Positions 42,628 to 52,292 are shown, numbered from the stretch's first letter. The stretch: DNA of 64,000 nucleotides from an uncultured beta proteobacterium (GCA_903823025.1 CAIJRK010000023.1:62001-126000), one strand, 5' to 3'. The notes: generated by a model not told the origin, from the letters alone. A program made the numbers and translations.

Positions 42628-43985
42628 GCCTTGAAAAACCACGTTTGTTATTGATTGTTGAGGATGACCTTGCCCTGCAAAAACAGATTAAATGGTCGCT
42701 TGACCGATTTGAATCAGTCACCGCGCATGATCGGGAAAGCGCTTTGTTGCAGTGGCGAAAAAGCGTGCCTGCCGTGGTCACGATGGACTTGGGACTGCCC
42801 CCCGATGCCGACTCGGTGTCCGAGGGTTTTCGGTTACTGGCGCAGTTGCTGGCGCTGGATCCCTACATCAAGGTCATTGTCCTGACCGGGCAAAACGACC
42901 AAGCCAATGCCTTGCGGGCCGTCGCCATGGGTGCGTATGATTTTTTTGCAAAACCGTTTGAACCTGAGTTGCTGAATCTGACGGTAGAACGCGCCTTCAG
43001 GTTGTTTGAGCTGCAAGCTGAAAACAGGCGCTTGCAGTCACTGGATCAACCCGATGTGCTCTCGGCTTTGATGACACGCGACCCCGAGATGATGCGTATT
43101 TGCCGCACGATTGAAAAAGTCGCTAGTAGCCAAGCCACCATCATGCTGTTGGGCGAAAGTGGCACGGGCAAAGAAGTGCTGGCTCGCGGGCTGCATCAAG
43201 CCTCCGCCCGACGTGGCGAGAAGTTTGTCGCGATTAACTGTGCGGCTATTCCTGAAAATCTACTGGAGAGTGAGTTATTCGGCTATGAAAAAGGCGCCTT
43301 CACCGGCGCTGCAAAAATGACGCTGGGCAAGATAGAAACCGCGAACGGCGGCACCTTGATGCTGGACGAAATTGGCGACTTACCATTTCAGTTACAAGCC
43401 AAATTACTGCGCTTCTTGCAAGAAAGAAAAATTGAACGGGTCGGTGGTCGTCAGGAAATCGCTGTCGATGTGCGCATTGTGTGCGCCACCCACCAAGACT
43501 TGAATAGTCTCAGTAAAGCTGGTCGGTTCAGAGAGGATTTGTACTATCGGCTGGCTGAAATTGTGATTAATATTCCGCCCCTGCGTGCACGCGTAGGAGA
43601 TGCAGCGCTACTGGCTCACGCGTTTGTACGACGCTTCTCTCAGGAGCAAAAACGAACAACTTTGAGTCTCAATGAGGAGGCCATCCGGTCGATTGAAAAC
43701 CATTCATGGCCCGGCAATATTCGTGAACTTGAGAACTGCATCCGGCGGGCCAGCATCATGACCGATGGTCCACAAATCACCAGTGAAGATCTGGGCTTTA
43801 AAACGCCGATAAGCGATGAGATAGATCAGTCGCTGGATTTGCGCCTGATTCGTGATGCCGCTGAAAAGCGGGCTGTTATTGCAGCGTTGGGGCGTGTCAA
43901 CGGCAACATGGTCAAGACGGCTGACTTGTTGGGGGTGAGTCGCCCGACGCTGTACGACTTGATGCATCGGCTAGGTTTGAAGTAG
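42624..43985 (+). CDS. prsR: PEP-CTERM-box response regulator transcription factor PrsR (sigma-54 activator)
   Basis: 453 residues. Receiver domain with the phosphorylation site D55 and K110 in AKPF; AAA+ domain with Walker A GESGTGKE (177-184) and the sigma-54 contact loop GAFTGA (224-229); Fis-type helix-turn-helix at the end (MVKTADLLGVSRPTLYDL). NtrC-like, so its targets should have -24/-12 promoters; I did not find a convincing one in this window. Confidence 0.93.
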   Translation: MSLEKPRLLLIVEDDLALQKQIKWSLDRFESVTAHDRESALLQWRKSVPAVVTMDLGLPPDADSVSEGFRLLAQLLALDPYIKVIVLTGQNDQANALRAVAMGAYDFFAKPFEPELLNLTVERAFRLFELQAENRRLQSLDQPDVLSALMTRDPEMMRICRTIEKVASSQATIMLLGESGTGKEVLARGLHQASARRGEKFVAINCAAIPENLLESELFGYEKGAFTGAAKMTLGKIETANGGTLMLDEIGDLPFQLQAKLLRFLQERKIERVGGRQEIAVDVRIVCATHQDLNSLSKAGRFREDLYYRLAEIVINIPPLRARVGDAALLAHAFVRRFSQEQKRTTLSLNEEAIRSIENHSWPGNIRELENCIRRASIMTDGPQITSEDLGFKTPISDEIDQSLDLRLIRDAAEKRAVIAALGRVNGNMVKTADLLGVSRPTLYDLMHRLGLK

Positions 43986-44029
43986 GTTTTTTAACTTCTA
44001 ATTTTTAATTTTTATTTCAAGAGACTTTT

Positions 44030-46810
44030 ATGAAAATCCAAAAAAAAACCGCACATGTGATGATGTCCGCTTTGCTGATGTCACTGCTTTTAGTCGCCTG
44101 CACAGATCAGCCGGATGCACAGAGTTTGCTCAAATCGGCTAAAGACTATTTGGCTAAAAACGACAGCAAGGCGGCGGTGATTCAGATAAAAAATGCTTTG
44201 CAAAGCAACCCGGATTTGCCCGAAGCGCGCTACTTGCTAGGCACAGCACTGTTACAAAATGGCGACCCGGCAGGCGCTGAAACCGAATTGCGCAAAGCCC
44301 TTGACCTGAAGTATGAACAAGACAGCGTGGTGCCCCAATTGGCGAAAGCTTTGCTGGCGCAAGGACAAGCTAAAAAACTGACCGATGAACTGGCCTCGAT
44401 TGAGTTAAGCCAGGGCGGTGCCAAGGCCAGTTTGCAGATGGCCCTGACCTCGGCCTACGCCATGCAGGGAAAAACCGATCTTTCGCAATCGGCCTTGAAT
44501 GCTGCACTTCTGGCGCAACCCGGTTTGGCCGAGGCTTTGTTGGTGCAGGCCCGACAAAAAGCGACACAGCGTGACTTTGAGGGCGCCTTGGTGCTGACCG
44601 ATGAGGTACTCGCCAAAGCGCCCACCTACCCTGACGCCTGGAAGCTCAAAGGCGATCTTTTCCTCTATGCCAAAAATCAACCGACCGAGGCTTTGGCGGC
44701 CTACCGACAAGCGGTTAACTTGCAGGCTGACTTCTTGCCGGCTCATGCCGCTATCCTGACGATTCTGATGCAGCAAGGGCAATTGGCCGAGGCCGATCAG
44801 CAGCTGCTTCAGATCAACAAATTTGCTGCCAATCATCCGCAAACCAAATTTTTAGCCGCTCAGTTGGCATTTCAAAAGAAAGATTTCAAGCGCGCGCATG
44901 AGTTGAGTCAGCAAGTGCTGGCCGCTACGCCCAATAGCCTGATGGGCTTGCAGTTGGCCGGTGTTGTGGCCTTGCAACTCAACGATTTGTCCCAGGCACA
45001 AGAGCATTTGGGTCGGGCCGTGCAGGCCGCCCCGCAGTTGCGTTTGGCGCGTCGTGCGCTGGTGCTGGCCTACCTGCGTTCGGGTCAAACCGCCAAGGCG
45101 CTGGAGACTTTGCAGCCGGGTCTGAATCAGGAAAACGTCGATCCTGAATTGCTCTCGATTGCGGGTGAGGTTTACTTGCAAACAGGCGATCTCAAACAGG
45201 CGCAAACCTACCTGAGCCAGGCGGCCCAACTCGTCCCCAAGGATGCCAAAAAACAAACGGCCCTGGCGTTGACGCATTTCATGAGTGGTGCGACAGACAC
45301 CGCCTTTGAAGAGCTGCACACTATTGCCAGCTCGGATACCGGCACGACGGCTGATCTGGCCCTGATTAGCACCTATTTGAAGCGGGCATCTTTTGACCAA
45401 GCCCTGAAAGCGATTGACGCGCTGGAAAAAAAGCAGCCTGACAAACCTTTGGCGGCTCAATTGCGCGGTAGAACCCTGATCTTTAAAAACGATTTGGCTG
45501 GCGCGCGCAAGAGCTTTGAAAAAGCCTTGGCTCTTGATAGCGACTACTTTTCTGCAACGGCTAGTTTGGCGGGTTTGGACCTGCTGGAGAAGAAGCCGCT
45601 GGATGCCAAAAAACGTTTGGAAGCGGTCTTGGTCAAAAATCCTAACCACAGTCAAGCGCTGCTGGCTTTGGCTGAATATGCCGCCCAATCGGGTGAACCC
45701 AAGGAGGAGGTCGCCCGCTTGATCGGTCGGGCGGTGGCGGCGAATCCAACCAACGCCCGGCTGCATTTGTTATTGATTGACTTCTACTTGCGCCAGCAAG
45801 AGGTTAAGGCCGCTTTTTCAGCGGCTCAAAATGCGGTGTCGGTTTTGCCCGATAGTCCTGAGTTGCTGGATGCGCTCGGTCGCACGCAACAGGCGTCAGG
45901 CGATGCCAATCAGGCGATTGCCAGCTTTCATAAACTCGCTGCCATGCAGCCCCGCTCGGCGCTGCCCCAGATGCGCCTGGCACAGGTTTATTTGAATGAC
46001 AAGAACAAAGAGGCGGGCGTTGCCAGCCTTCGCAAAGGGCTTGAACTGCAACCTGATTTACTGGAGGCACAGCGGGCCTTGATCGTGATAGACCTGGCGG
46101 ACAAGCGGGTTAGCCCGGCGCTGGCGATGGCGCGCACCGTGCAAAAACAGCGTCCTGGCGAGTCGGTGGGTTATGCGCTGGAAGGTGATATTGAGGCTTC
46201 GCAAAAAAACTGGACGGGTGCTGCTGGCGCTTACCGCAGTGGCTTAAAGTTGCAGCCTGCGTCTGAGTTGGCCATGAAGTTACATTCAGTTTTAGGCGTT
46301 TCAGGTCAAACCGCCGAGGCTGAAAAATGGGCAGCCAACTGGCAAAAAGATCATCCTCAGGATGCCTCATTTTTGTTTTATCTGGGTGACTTGGCGCTCA
46401 CCCGCAAGGACTATCAAGCCGCTGAAAAATGCTATGCCGCCGTCGTCAAACTGCAGGTTAATAACGCACTGGCTTATAACAATTTGGCTTGGGTGAGTGC
46501 CAGGTTAAACAAGCCGGACGCCCGCCTCTATGCTGAAAAAGCTATCGCATTGGTGCCTGATCAACCGGCTTTCATGGACACGCTTGCCATGCTGCTCTCC
46601 GAGCAAGGCGATTACGCCAAAGCGATTGCGCTTCAAAACAAGGCGCTCACGCTGCAGCCTGCCAATAATTTATTCAAACTCAATCGGGCCAAAATTTATA
46701 TCAAGGGCAATCAAAAAGAGTTGGCTCTCAAAGAATTAGAGGGTTTGCGTCAGCTGGGTGACAAGTTCTCAGGGCAGGCCGAGGTAGCGGTTTTACTGAA
46801 AAATTTATAG
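44030..46810 (+). CDS. prsT: XrtA/PEP-CTERM system TPR-repeat protein PrsT
   Basis: 926 residues. Lipoprotein signal with the lipobox LVAC (C24), followed by about 20 or more TPR units running to the end (for example NPDLPEARYLLGTALLQNGD). Expected to be an outer-membrane or periplasmic scaffold for export of the polymer. 44 bases after prsR, same unit. Confidence 0.92.
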   Translation: MKIQKKTAHVMMSALLMSLLLVACTDQPDAQSLLKSAKDYLAKNDSKAAVIQIKNALQSNPDLPEARYLLGTALLQNGDPAGAETELRKALDLKYEQDSVVPQLAKALLAQGQAKKLTDELASIELSQGGAKASLQMALTSAYAMQGKTDLSQSALNAALLAQPGLAEALLVQARQKATQRDFEGALVLTDEVLAKAPTYPDAWKLKGDLFLYAKNQPTEALAAYRQAVNLQADFLPAHAAILTILMQQGQLAEADQQLLQINKFAANHPQTKFLAAQLAFQKKDFKRAHELSQQVLAATPNSLMGLQLAGVVALQLNDLSQAQEHLGRAVQAAPQLRLARRALVLAYLRSGQTAKALETLQPGLNQENVDPELLSIAGEVYLQTGDLKQAQTYLSQAAQLVPKDAKKQTALALTHFMSGATDTAFEELHTIASSDTGTTADLALISTYLKRASFDQALKAIDALEKKQPDKPLAAQLRGRTLIFKNDLAGARKSFEKALALDSDYFSATASLAGLDLLEKKPLDAKKRLEAVLVKNPNHSQALLALAEYAAQSGEPKEEVARLIGRAVAANPTNARLHLLLIDFYLRQQEVKAAFSAAQNAVSVLPDSPELLDALGRTQQASGDANQAIASFHKLAAMQPRSALPQMRLAQVYLNDKNKEAGVASLRKGLELQPDLLEAQRALIVIDLADKRVSPALAMARTVQKQRPGESVGYALEGDIEASQKNWTGAAGAYRSGLKLQPASELAMKLHSVLGVSGQTAEAEKWAANWQKDHPQDASFLFYLGDLALTRKDYQAAEKCYAAVVKLQVNNALAYNNLAWVSARLNKPDARLYAEKAIALVPDQPAFMDTLAMLLSEQGDYAKAIALQNKALTLQPANNLFKLNRAKIYIKGNQKELALKELEGLRQLGDKFSGQAEVAVLLKNL

Positions 46811-46923
46811 AAGCTGGATGTCTGACTAGTGATAGATTTCTTGATATTTGTCACCTTCATGAATGTCGGGGTCTCCTTAAAATTCAAACGAGGGTGGTGT
46901 TTGCAGTAATGGGGGAAATTTAT

Positions 46924-47550
46924 ATGTGGACTGAAAATCGTGAGTTGGCAGCAACGAAAGAATTGAATGAGGGGGCGGCGCTTTCTGCGTTAGCTATAGC
47001 ACGCAGACGCGCGGTTCTCAAGGGGATCGGCAAAGGTTCTGCCGTTATGGTGGCGGCAGTTCCTATTCATACGCTCGCGGCTAATACGATTTTGGGGGGT
47101 GGCAAACTGGCGACTGTGTCGGGGTCTCAGTCGGTTATATCGTCTCAACAGACCGGCCCGCAGACGATCAGTTCAGGCTATGCGCCCAGTTACTATGAAA
47201 CTGTTGCCAACTGGCCCAACTACACCGTGAGTAGTAGCACTAAAAAGTCTGAAGATTCTGCAACTGCTAATAGTGCTGTGAACGGTATTGCCGTTAATCC
47301 GGATGAAAAGTTTAAAGACATTTTTGGGCACGGTTCGAGAACCAAGCTGTTGGATATTCTCAAAAATTCGCCAGCCTCTGATGAGGCGGCTTGGGTCACG
47401 GCGCTGCTCAATGCAATCAAAAATCCGGCGGGCTTCAACTACCCTTATTCAGCCCCGCAGGTGCTGGCGTTCTACAACGACACCAACCCTCTGAAAGTGG
47501 CGCAAGCGCTGGCCTTCTTCAAGGGCTATATGCAAACTGTCGTGCACTAG
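46924..47550 (+). CDS. Tat-signal secreted protein, putative substrate of the HPr-rel-A cassette
   Basis: 208 residues from ATG 46924, chosen because GGGGGAA lies 7 bases upstream; a GTG at 46894 is less likely. Residues 27-33 read RRRAVLK, a twin-arginine motif, followed by a hydrophobic run (VMVAAVPIHTLA) and a probable cleavage point near residue 52. The next 65 residues are Ser/Thr-rich and low complexity (SGSQSVISSQQTG, SSSTKKSEDSAT). The C-terminal 80 residues look folded. Family unrecognised. The PqqD-like gene starts 2 bases after its stop. Confidence 0.7.
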   Translation: MWTENRELAATKELNEGAALSALAIARRRAVLKGIGKGSAVMVAAVPIHTLAANTILGGGKLATVSGSQSVISSQQTGPQTISSGYAPSYYETVANWPNYTVSSSTKKSEDSATANSAVNGIAVNPDEKFKDIFGHGSRTKLLDILKNSPASDEAAWVTALLNAIKNPAGFNYPYSAPQVLAFYNDTNPLKVAQALAFFKGYMQTVVH

Positions 47551-47552
47551 GC

Positions 47553-47885
47553 GTGGGACTGCCATTGATAGAGGTGTCTGCACCTGCGTATCGGCTCAAT
47601 CCTCGGGTGCAGTTGCATTGGCGCCAGTTTGGCAATGACTGGATTTTGTTTGAAGCCTTGTCGGGTCAGACGCATCAAATGAGCCGTGTCACAGCGGCGG
47701 TACTGATGTGTTATGAGACCGGCCATGCGTTGACCGAGAACGACTTGCAAGTGATGTTGCGGCTTGATTTTGAAATCGTCATGACCGCCTCTCAGACGGC
47801 CTTGCCTGGGGCAATAACCGATCAATTGCAGCTGCTGGGTTTGCTTATTCCTACGCGGGTGTTGACCTCCTATGCAGCTGTCTGA
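47553..47885 (+). CDS. HPr-rel-A system PqqD family protein (peptide chaperone-like)
   Basis: 110 residues from a GTG at 47553. The fold resembles PqqD/RiPP-recognition-element proteins (LHWRQFGNDWILFEALSGQTHQMSRVTAAVL and a C-terminal helical half). In known systems PqqD-like domains hold a peptide substrate for a modifying enzyme. It overlaps the kinase by 14 bases, implying coupled expression. Confidence 0.8.
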   Translation: MGLPLIEVSAPAYRLNPRVQLHWRQFGNDWILFEALSGQTHQMSRVTAAVLMCYETGHALTENDLQVMLRLDFEIVMTASQTALPGAITDQLQLLGLLIPTRVLTSYAAV

Positions 47886-48795
47886 CTTGACGCCGTCGGC
47901 GTTGGCCCGGCGTTTGTGTGGTGCGGGTCTGGCCTTGCATACCGGGCCGTTTGTATTTCGTATCTTTTCGCCGGTGCCCGCCGTGGCAGCGGGGCTGGGC
48001 CTGCTTTATGGGGCGCATGTGCTGGCCGACGAGGCCGCTTTTATCGACTTTGAGCTGTGCATTGACTGGGCGCCCGGTCTGCGCCGCTGGGTCAGGCCGC
48101 AGGTGCGTTTTGTGTTTGATGGCGAGTCGCCGTTTGAGCCGTTGCCTGCCGACCACGCTTACCCGCTGCTGGAGTGGGCGATGAACTGGTGCATTTCGTC
48201 GCACGCGCACCAAGGCTTGTTGCTCCATGCGGCCGCCGTTGAGCGACGCGGCTGGGCGCTGATTTTGCCTGCGCCGCCGGGTTCGGGCAAAAGCACCTTG
48301 TGCGCCGGGTTGATTAGCCGGGACTGGCGTTTGTTGTCCGACGAGGTGGCGATGATCTCGCTGGCAGATGGTCAAGTCACGGCACTGGCCCGACCCGTCA
48401 GTCTTAAAAATGAGTCGATTGAGGTGATGCGCCGCTTTGCCCCGCAGGCGGTGTTTAACCGGGTGGCGCATGGCACGGTCAAGGGCAGCGTCACCCATAT
48501 GCAGGCACCGCTGGCGCATGTGCGCCGCGTGCAAGAACGGGTGTTGCCGCGTTGGGTGGTGTTTCCACGCTACGTGGCCGGGGCGGCGCCCACGCTGCAA
48601 GCCCGGCCCAAGGCTGACAGTTTGCTGGCACTCGGGCACAACGCTTTTAACGCCATGGTGCTGGGTCAGGCCGGCTTTGAGGCGCTGGGTGATTTGGTGT
48701 CAACGTGCGACTGTTACGACTTTCACTACAGCGTGCTTGAGGAGGCGGTCACTGCATTTGAAGCGCTGTCCACGCAGGCCGGTTCTTATGCCTGA
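47872..48795 (+). CDS. HprK-related kinase A
   Basis: 307 residues. P-loop LPAPPGSGKST (132-142) preceded by LLLHAAAVERRGW, and LLSDEVAMISL with D157, the pattern of HPr kinase/PEP carboxykinase-like P-loops. Members of the HprK-related kinase A family occur beside PqqD-like and nucleotidyltransferase genes. A homologue (PadeK in the paeninodin lasso-peptide cluster) phosphorylates a Ser on a precursor peptide, so phosphorylation of a protein or peptide is a reasonable inference. Overlaps the next gene by 8 bases. Confidence 0.85.
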   Translation: MQLSDLTPSALARRLCGAGLALHTGPFVFRIFSPVPAVAAGLGLLYGAHVLADEAAFIDFELCIDWAPGLRRWVRPQVRFVFDGESPFEPLPADHAYPLLEWAMNWCISSHAHQGLLLHAAAVERRGWALILPAPPGSGKSTLCAGLISRDWRLLSDEVAMISLADGQVTALARPVSLKNESIEVMRRFAPQAVFNRVAHGTVKGSVTHMQAPLAHVRRVQERVLPRWVVFPRYVAGAAPTLQARPKADSLLALGHNAFNAMVLGQAGFEALGDLVSTCDCYDFHYSVLEEAVTAFEALSTQAGSYA

Positions 48796-49894
48796 TATGG
48801 CGTTGGCGCCCGCGTTCAAGGGTGACTTGTTAACGCCGTTGTGGCGGCAGCCGCAGCATTTGCCGGTGATGTCGCCTGCGCATTGGACTTTCTTGCTGGG
48901 CCAGGCGCGAAAGACCCGCTTGATCTCGCGTCTGGCCCAGCATTGCCTTGACTTACAGGCGGTCGAGGCCGTGCCCGAAGGCGCTTGGCGTCAACTCAGC
49001 GGCGCGCTGCGCTGGGTTGCGCGCCAACACCAAGAGGTGCAGTGGGAGGTCGATTGTCTGGCCCGCGCTTTGCAAGAGGTGACGGGGCCGATTGTGTTGC
49101 TCAAAGGGGCCGCTTACGTCATGGCGGGCCTGCCCGCCGGACGTGCTCGCCTGTTCTCCGACATCGACATCTTGGTGCCACGCGAGAACCTGGCCGCTGC
49201 CGAGGGGGCTTTGTTTGCCGTCGGCTGGATCAGCGAAGAGCGCAACGCCTACAACGACCGTTATTACCGGCAGTGGATGCATGAAATTCCACCGATGAAG
49301 CATGTGCAGCGCCAAACCGTCATTGATCTGCACCACACCCTCACGCCGCCGACCTCACGCTTCAAAGTTGAGGGCGCCCGCTTGTTTGATGACCTCGTGG
49401 CGGTGGATGCCGCGCGTCAACTGTATGTGTTGGCACCACCCGACATGGTGCTGCACAGCGCCGTGCATTTGTTTCAGGAAGGCGAATTCAGCCACGGCTT
49501 GCGCGACCTGTTGGACTTGCAGGATTTGCTGACACATTTTTCACAACAAACCGATTTTTGGCCCCGTTTGCTAGACCGTGCTCAGGCGCTGGGACTGCAA
49601 GTTCCGTTGTTTCATGCGCTGTTTCACCTGCAACGTTTGTTCGGGTTTATGCCGCCTGCGCAATGGCTGGCGCGTGTGGCACAACTCAGACCGCCCGCGC
49701 TTGCCCGTTGGGCGATGGCCCGACTGCTCACGCTGGCGCTACGCCCCGATCACCCCAGTTGCAACACCCGCTGGACGGGTCTCGCGCGCTGGCTGCTTTA
49801 CGTTCGTGCGCACGCCTTGCGAATGCCGCTTTATCGGGTTGTGCCGCACTTGTTGCGCAAGGCTTGGATACGCAGCTGGCCTCAAAAAGAGTGA
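48788..49894 (+). CDS. nucleotidyltransferase family protein (NTP_transf_5-like)
   Basis: 368 residues from ATG 48788. Nucleotidyltransferase motif RLFSDIDILVP with the catalytic D-x-D (DID), preceded by IVLLKGAAYV. Similar enzymes (PadeN) accompany HprK-like kinases in lasso-peptide clusters. The function here is presumed nucleotidylation or phosphate-group extension of the modified product; not established. 28 bases before the protease. Confidence 0.82.
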   Translation: MPDMALAPAFKGDLLTPLWRQPQHLPVMSPAHWTFLLGQARKTRLISRLAQHCLDLQAVEAVPEGAWRQLSGALRWVARQHQEVQWEVDCLARALQEVTGPIVLLKGAAYVMAGLPAGRARLFSDIDILVPRENLAAAEGALFAVGWISEERNAYNDRYYRQWMHEIPPMKHVQRQTVIDLHHTLTPPTSRFKVEGARLFDDLVAVDAARQLYVLAPPDMVLHSAVHLFQEGEFSHGLRDLLDLQDLLTHFSQQTDFWPRLLDRAQALGLQVPLFHALFHLQRLFGFMPPAQWLARVAQLRPPALARWAMARLLTLALRPDHPSCNTRWTGLARWLLYVRAHALRMPLYRVVPHLLRKAWIRSWPQKE

Positions 49895-49922
49895 TCTGGC
49901 TTAACTTTTTGAAAGTTTAAAC

Positions 49923-50723
49923 ATGAAAATCAGTCTTGTTTTTTTGATGGCGGTCAGCCTCTTTTACGTCGGCCCGTTGCACGCTGACCTGCCTGACGCC
50001 ATTGCCAAAGTCAAACCCGCCGTGGTGATTGTGGGCACTTTTAAAAGCACCAGCAGCCCCCGCTTTGCCTTGCGCGGCACCGGCTTTGTGGTGAGCCATG
50101 CGGCGGCTGAAAGCGCCCCTTCAGGCATGAGCAATCTGGTCGTGACCAACGCCCATGTATTGCCATCAGCCGCTGAAGCCGACTTGGATGCCAACCTGGT
50201 CATTCAGCTCAGGGTCGCCCCTAATGAATGGCAGATGCGAGCAGCCACCGTGCTTGAGGTGGACAAAATTCACGACTTGGCATTGTTACGTTTTGACGGG
50301 CCTGCCATGGCCGCGCTGCATGTGCGTGACTCAAACGCCGTGCAAGAAGGGCAAGCGGTGGCCTTCATGGGCTTCCCGATTGGCGGCGCCCTGGGCTTCT
50401 CGCCGGTGACACATCGAGGCATGATTTCGTCAATCACCGCCGCCGCGTTGCCCACACCTTCAGCGCAACAGCTCAATGAAAAAACCATCCGCAGTTTGCG
50501 CGGGGGCAACAGCTTCAACATCTTTCAGCTAGACGGCACGGCTTACCCCGGCAACAGCGGCGGCCCCTTGTTTGACCCCGACACCGCTGACGTGCTGGGT
50601 GTGGTCAACATGGTGTTTATTAAAGGCACCAAAGAATCGGCGTTGAGTAGCCCCTCCGGCATCAGCTATGCCATTCCTTCGGGGTTTATTCTGCAATTGC
50701 TACAGCGCAGTCTGGTTCACTAA
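49923..50723 (+). CDS. secreted trypsin-like serine protease (S1C/DegP-like, no PDZ)
   Basis: 266 residues with a signal peptide (ISLVFLMAVSLFYVGPLHA). Catalytic triad visible: H78 in VTNAHVL, D118 in KIHDLALLRF and S212 in PGNSGGPL. Only the protease domain is present, without a C-terminal PDZ domain. It may process the secreted product of the preceding cassette, as it is in the same direction 28 bases downstream. It converges with the nucleotide-sugar operon. Confidence 0.88.
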   Translation: MKISLVFLMAVSLFYVGPLHADLPDAIAKVKPAVVIVGTFKSTSSPRFALRGTGFVVSHAAAESAPSGMSNLVVTNAHVLPSAAEADLDANLVIQLRVAPNEWQMRAATVLEVDKIHDLALLRFDGPAMAALHVRDSNAVQEGQAVAFMGFPIGGALGFSPVTHRGMISSITAAALPTPSAQQLNEKTIRSLRGGNSFNIFQLDGTAYPGNSGGPLFDPDTADVLGVVNMVFIKGTKESALSSPSGISYAIPSGFILQLLQRSLVH

Positions 50724-50747
50724 ACCTGAATTCAGCGCCTTGCGTGT

Positions 50748-52241
50748 TTAGCGCCCGTACACATCTTCAAAGCGGACGATGTCGTCTTCACCCAGATAAG
50801 AGCCGGACTGCACCTCGATCATCTCCAGCGCTACGCGGCCCGGGTTTTCCAGGCGGTGCGTGGTGCCCAAGGGGATGAAGGTGGATTGATTTTCTGAGAG
50901 CAAAAACGACTTTTCGCCGCTGGTGACTTTGGCGGTGCCACTCACCACAATCCAGTGTTCGGCGCGGTGGTGGTGCATTTGCAAAGACAGCGTGCCCCCC
51001 GGTTTAACCACAATGCGCTTGACCTGAAAGCGCTCGCCCGCATCGACACTGTCATACCAGCCCCAGGGGCGAAACACTTTGCGGTGCGCCGAGCCTTCAG
51101 CCCGGCCTTGCTTTTTAAGGATGTCCACAATTTTTTTGACATCTTGCGTCTTGTCTTTGTGAGCAACCAAAATGGCATCCGCCGTTTCAACGACCACCAA
51201 ATCAGTCACACCAACGCAGGCCACCAAGCGACCACCCGATAGAGCCAGTGTGTTTTGACAATCTTGCAACAACACGTCGCCCAGGGCGACATTGCCCGCA
51301 CCGTCTTTGGGCAACACTTGCCACAGCGCATCCCAGGCGCCCACATCTGACCAGCCCGCTGACAGGGGAATTACCACGCCGGGCGGCAGCGCGCTGGCGT
51401 TTGCCGGGTCGGCGGCGCCATCTGCCGCGTGGGTGGCGTGTGCGGCGATGCGCTCCATCACAGCGTAATCAATCGAGTCGGGCGGACATTGCGCGAAGGC
51501 TTCTTTGTTCATGCGAATAAACTCGCCGTCGGTCGAACCCTGGTCCCAGGCCGCTTGGCAGGCGGCCAGAATATCAGGTCGGCAAACCGCCATGGCGGCC
51601 AGCCAAACCGAGGCACGCATCATGAACAAGCCGCTGTTCCACAGGTAGGTGCCCGCTTCCAAGTAGGTTTGCGCCGTAGCTTGGTCGGGCTTTTCGACAA
51701 ACCGGGCAATCAGCCGGGCGTTTGTCTCTTGCACACCGTCTTGCGCTACAAAAATGGCGCCAGACTGGATGTAGCCATAACCTGTTTCAGGCGTCTCAGG
51801 CGTGATCCCAAAAGTGACCAGCGCGCCCTCGGCGGCCAGCACCGCGCCTTGGCTCACCACCTGTTGAAACGCCACCAAATTGGTGATGACGTGGTCTGCG
51901 GGCATCACCAGCAACACCGGGTCGGCCCCCTTTTTAAGCGCGGTCAAGGCCGCCAGCGTCAAGGCGGGTGCCGTGTTGCGGCCCACCGGCTCCAGCACGA
52001 TGACGCCAGGCTTGCCCAGCAGACGCAATTGCTCGGCGATGACGAAGCGGTATTCCTCGTTACAGACCACCATCGGGGGGGCCAGCTCGGCCCCTGCAAT
52101 GCCTTCCACCCGGCGAACGGTGGCTTGCAGCAGCGAATCTTCGCCAATTAGAGGCAGCAATTGCTTGGGGTATTTTTCGCGGGAAAGCGGCCACAGGCGC
52201 GTGCCGGAGCCGCCCGACAAAACAACGGGTTGGATCAACAT
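50748..52241 (-). CDS. manC: mannose-1-phosphate guanylyltransferase/mannose-6-phosphate isomerase
   Basis: 497 residues, bifunctional ManC/CpsB type. N-terminal pyrophosphorylase with VVLSGGSGTRLWPLSREKYPKQ and MPADHVI; C-terminal cupin isomerase with FRPWGWYDSVD, KPGGTLSLQMHHHRAEHWIVVSG. Makes GDP-mannose from mannose-6-phosphate. Last gene of the minus-strand nucleotide-sugar block. Confidence 0.93.
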   Translation of the reverse strand: MLIQPVVLSGGSGTRLWPLSREKYPKQLLPLIGEDSLLQATVRRVEGIAGAELAPPMVVCNEEYRFVIAEQLRLLGKPGVIVLEPVGRNTAPALTLAALTALKKGADPVLLVMPADHVITNLVAFQQVVSQGAVLAAEGALVTFGITPETPETGYGYIQSGAIFVAQDGVQETNARLIARFVEKPDQATAQTYLEAGTYLWNSGLFMMRASVWLAAMAVCRPDILAACQAAWDQGSTDGEFIRMNKEAFAQCPPDSIDYAVMERIAAHATHAADGAADPANASALPPGVVIPLSAGWSDVGAWDALWQVLPKDGAGNVALGDVLLQDCQNTLALSGGRLVACVGVTDLVVVETADAILVAHKDKTQDVKKIVDILKKQGRAEGSAHRKVFRPWGWYDSVDAGERFQVKRIVVKPGGTLSLQMHHHRAEHWIVVSGTAKVTSGEKSFLLSENQSTFIPLGTTHRLENPGRVALEMIEVQSGSYLGEDDIVRFEDVYGR

Positions 52242-52292
52242 GGTGAGAAAGATTTAAAAGAAAAAGTGGATGAATTGAGCGGCGGGCGATTC

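Noticed and set aside
48437-48787. Upstream extension of the nucleotidyltransferase gene
   Set aside because: It overlaps the HprK-like kinase in another frame; ATG 48788 with an 8-base overlap is the natural start.
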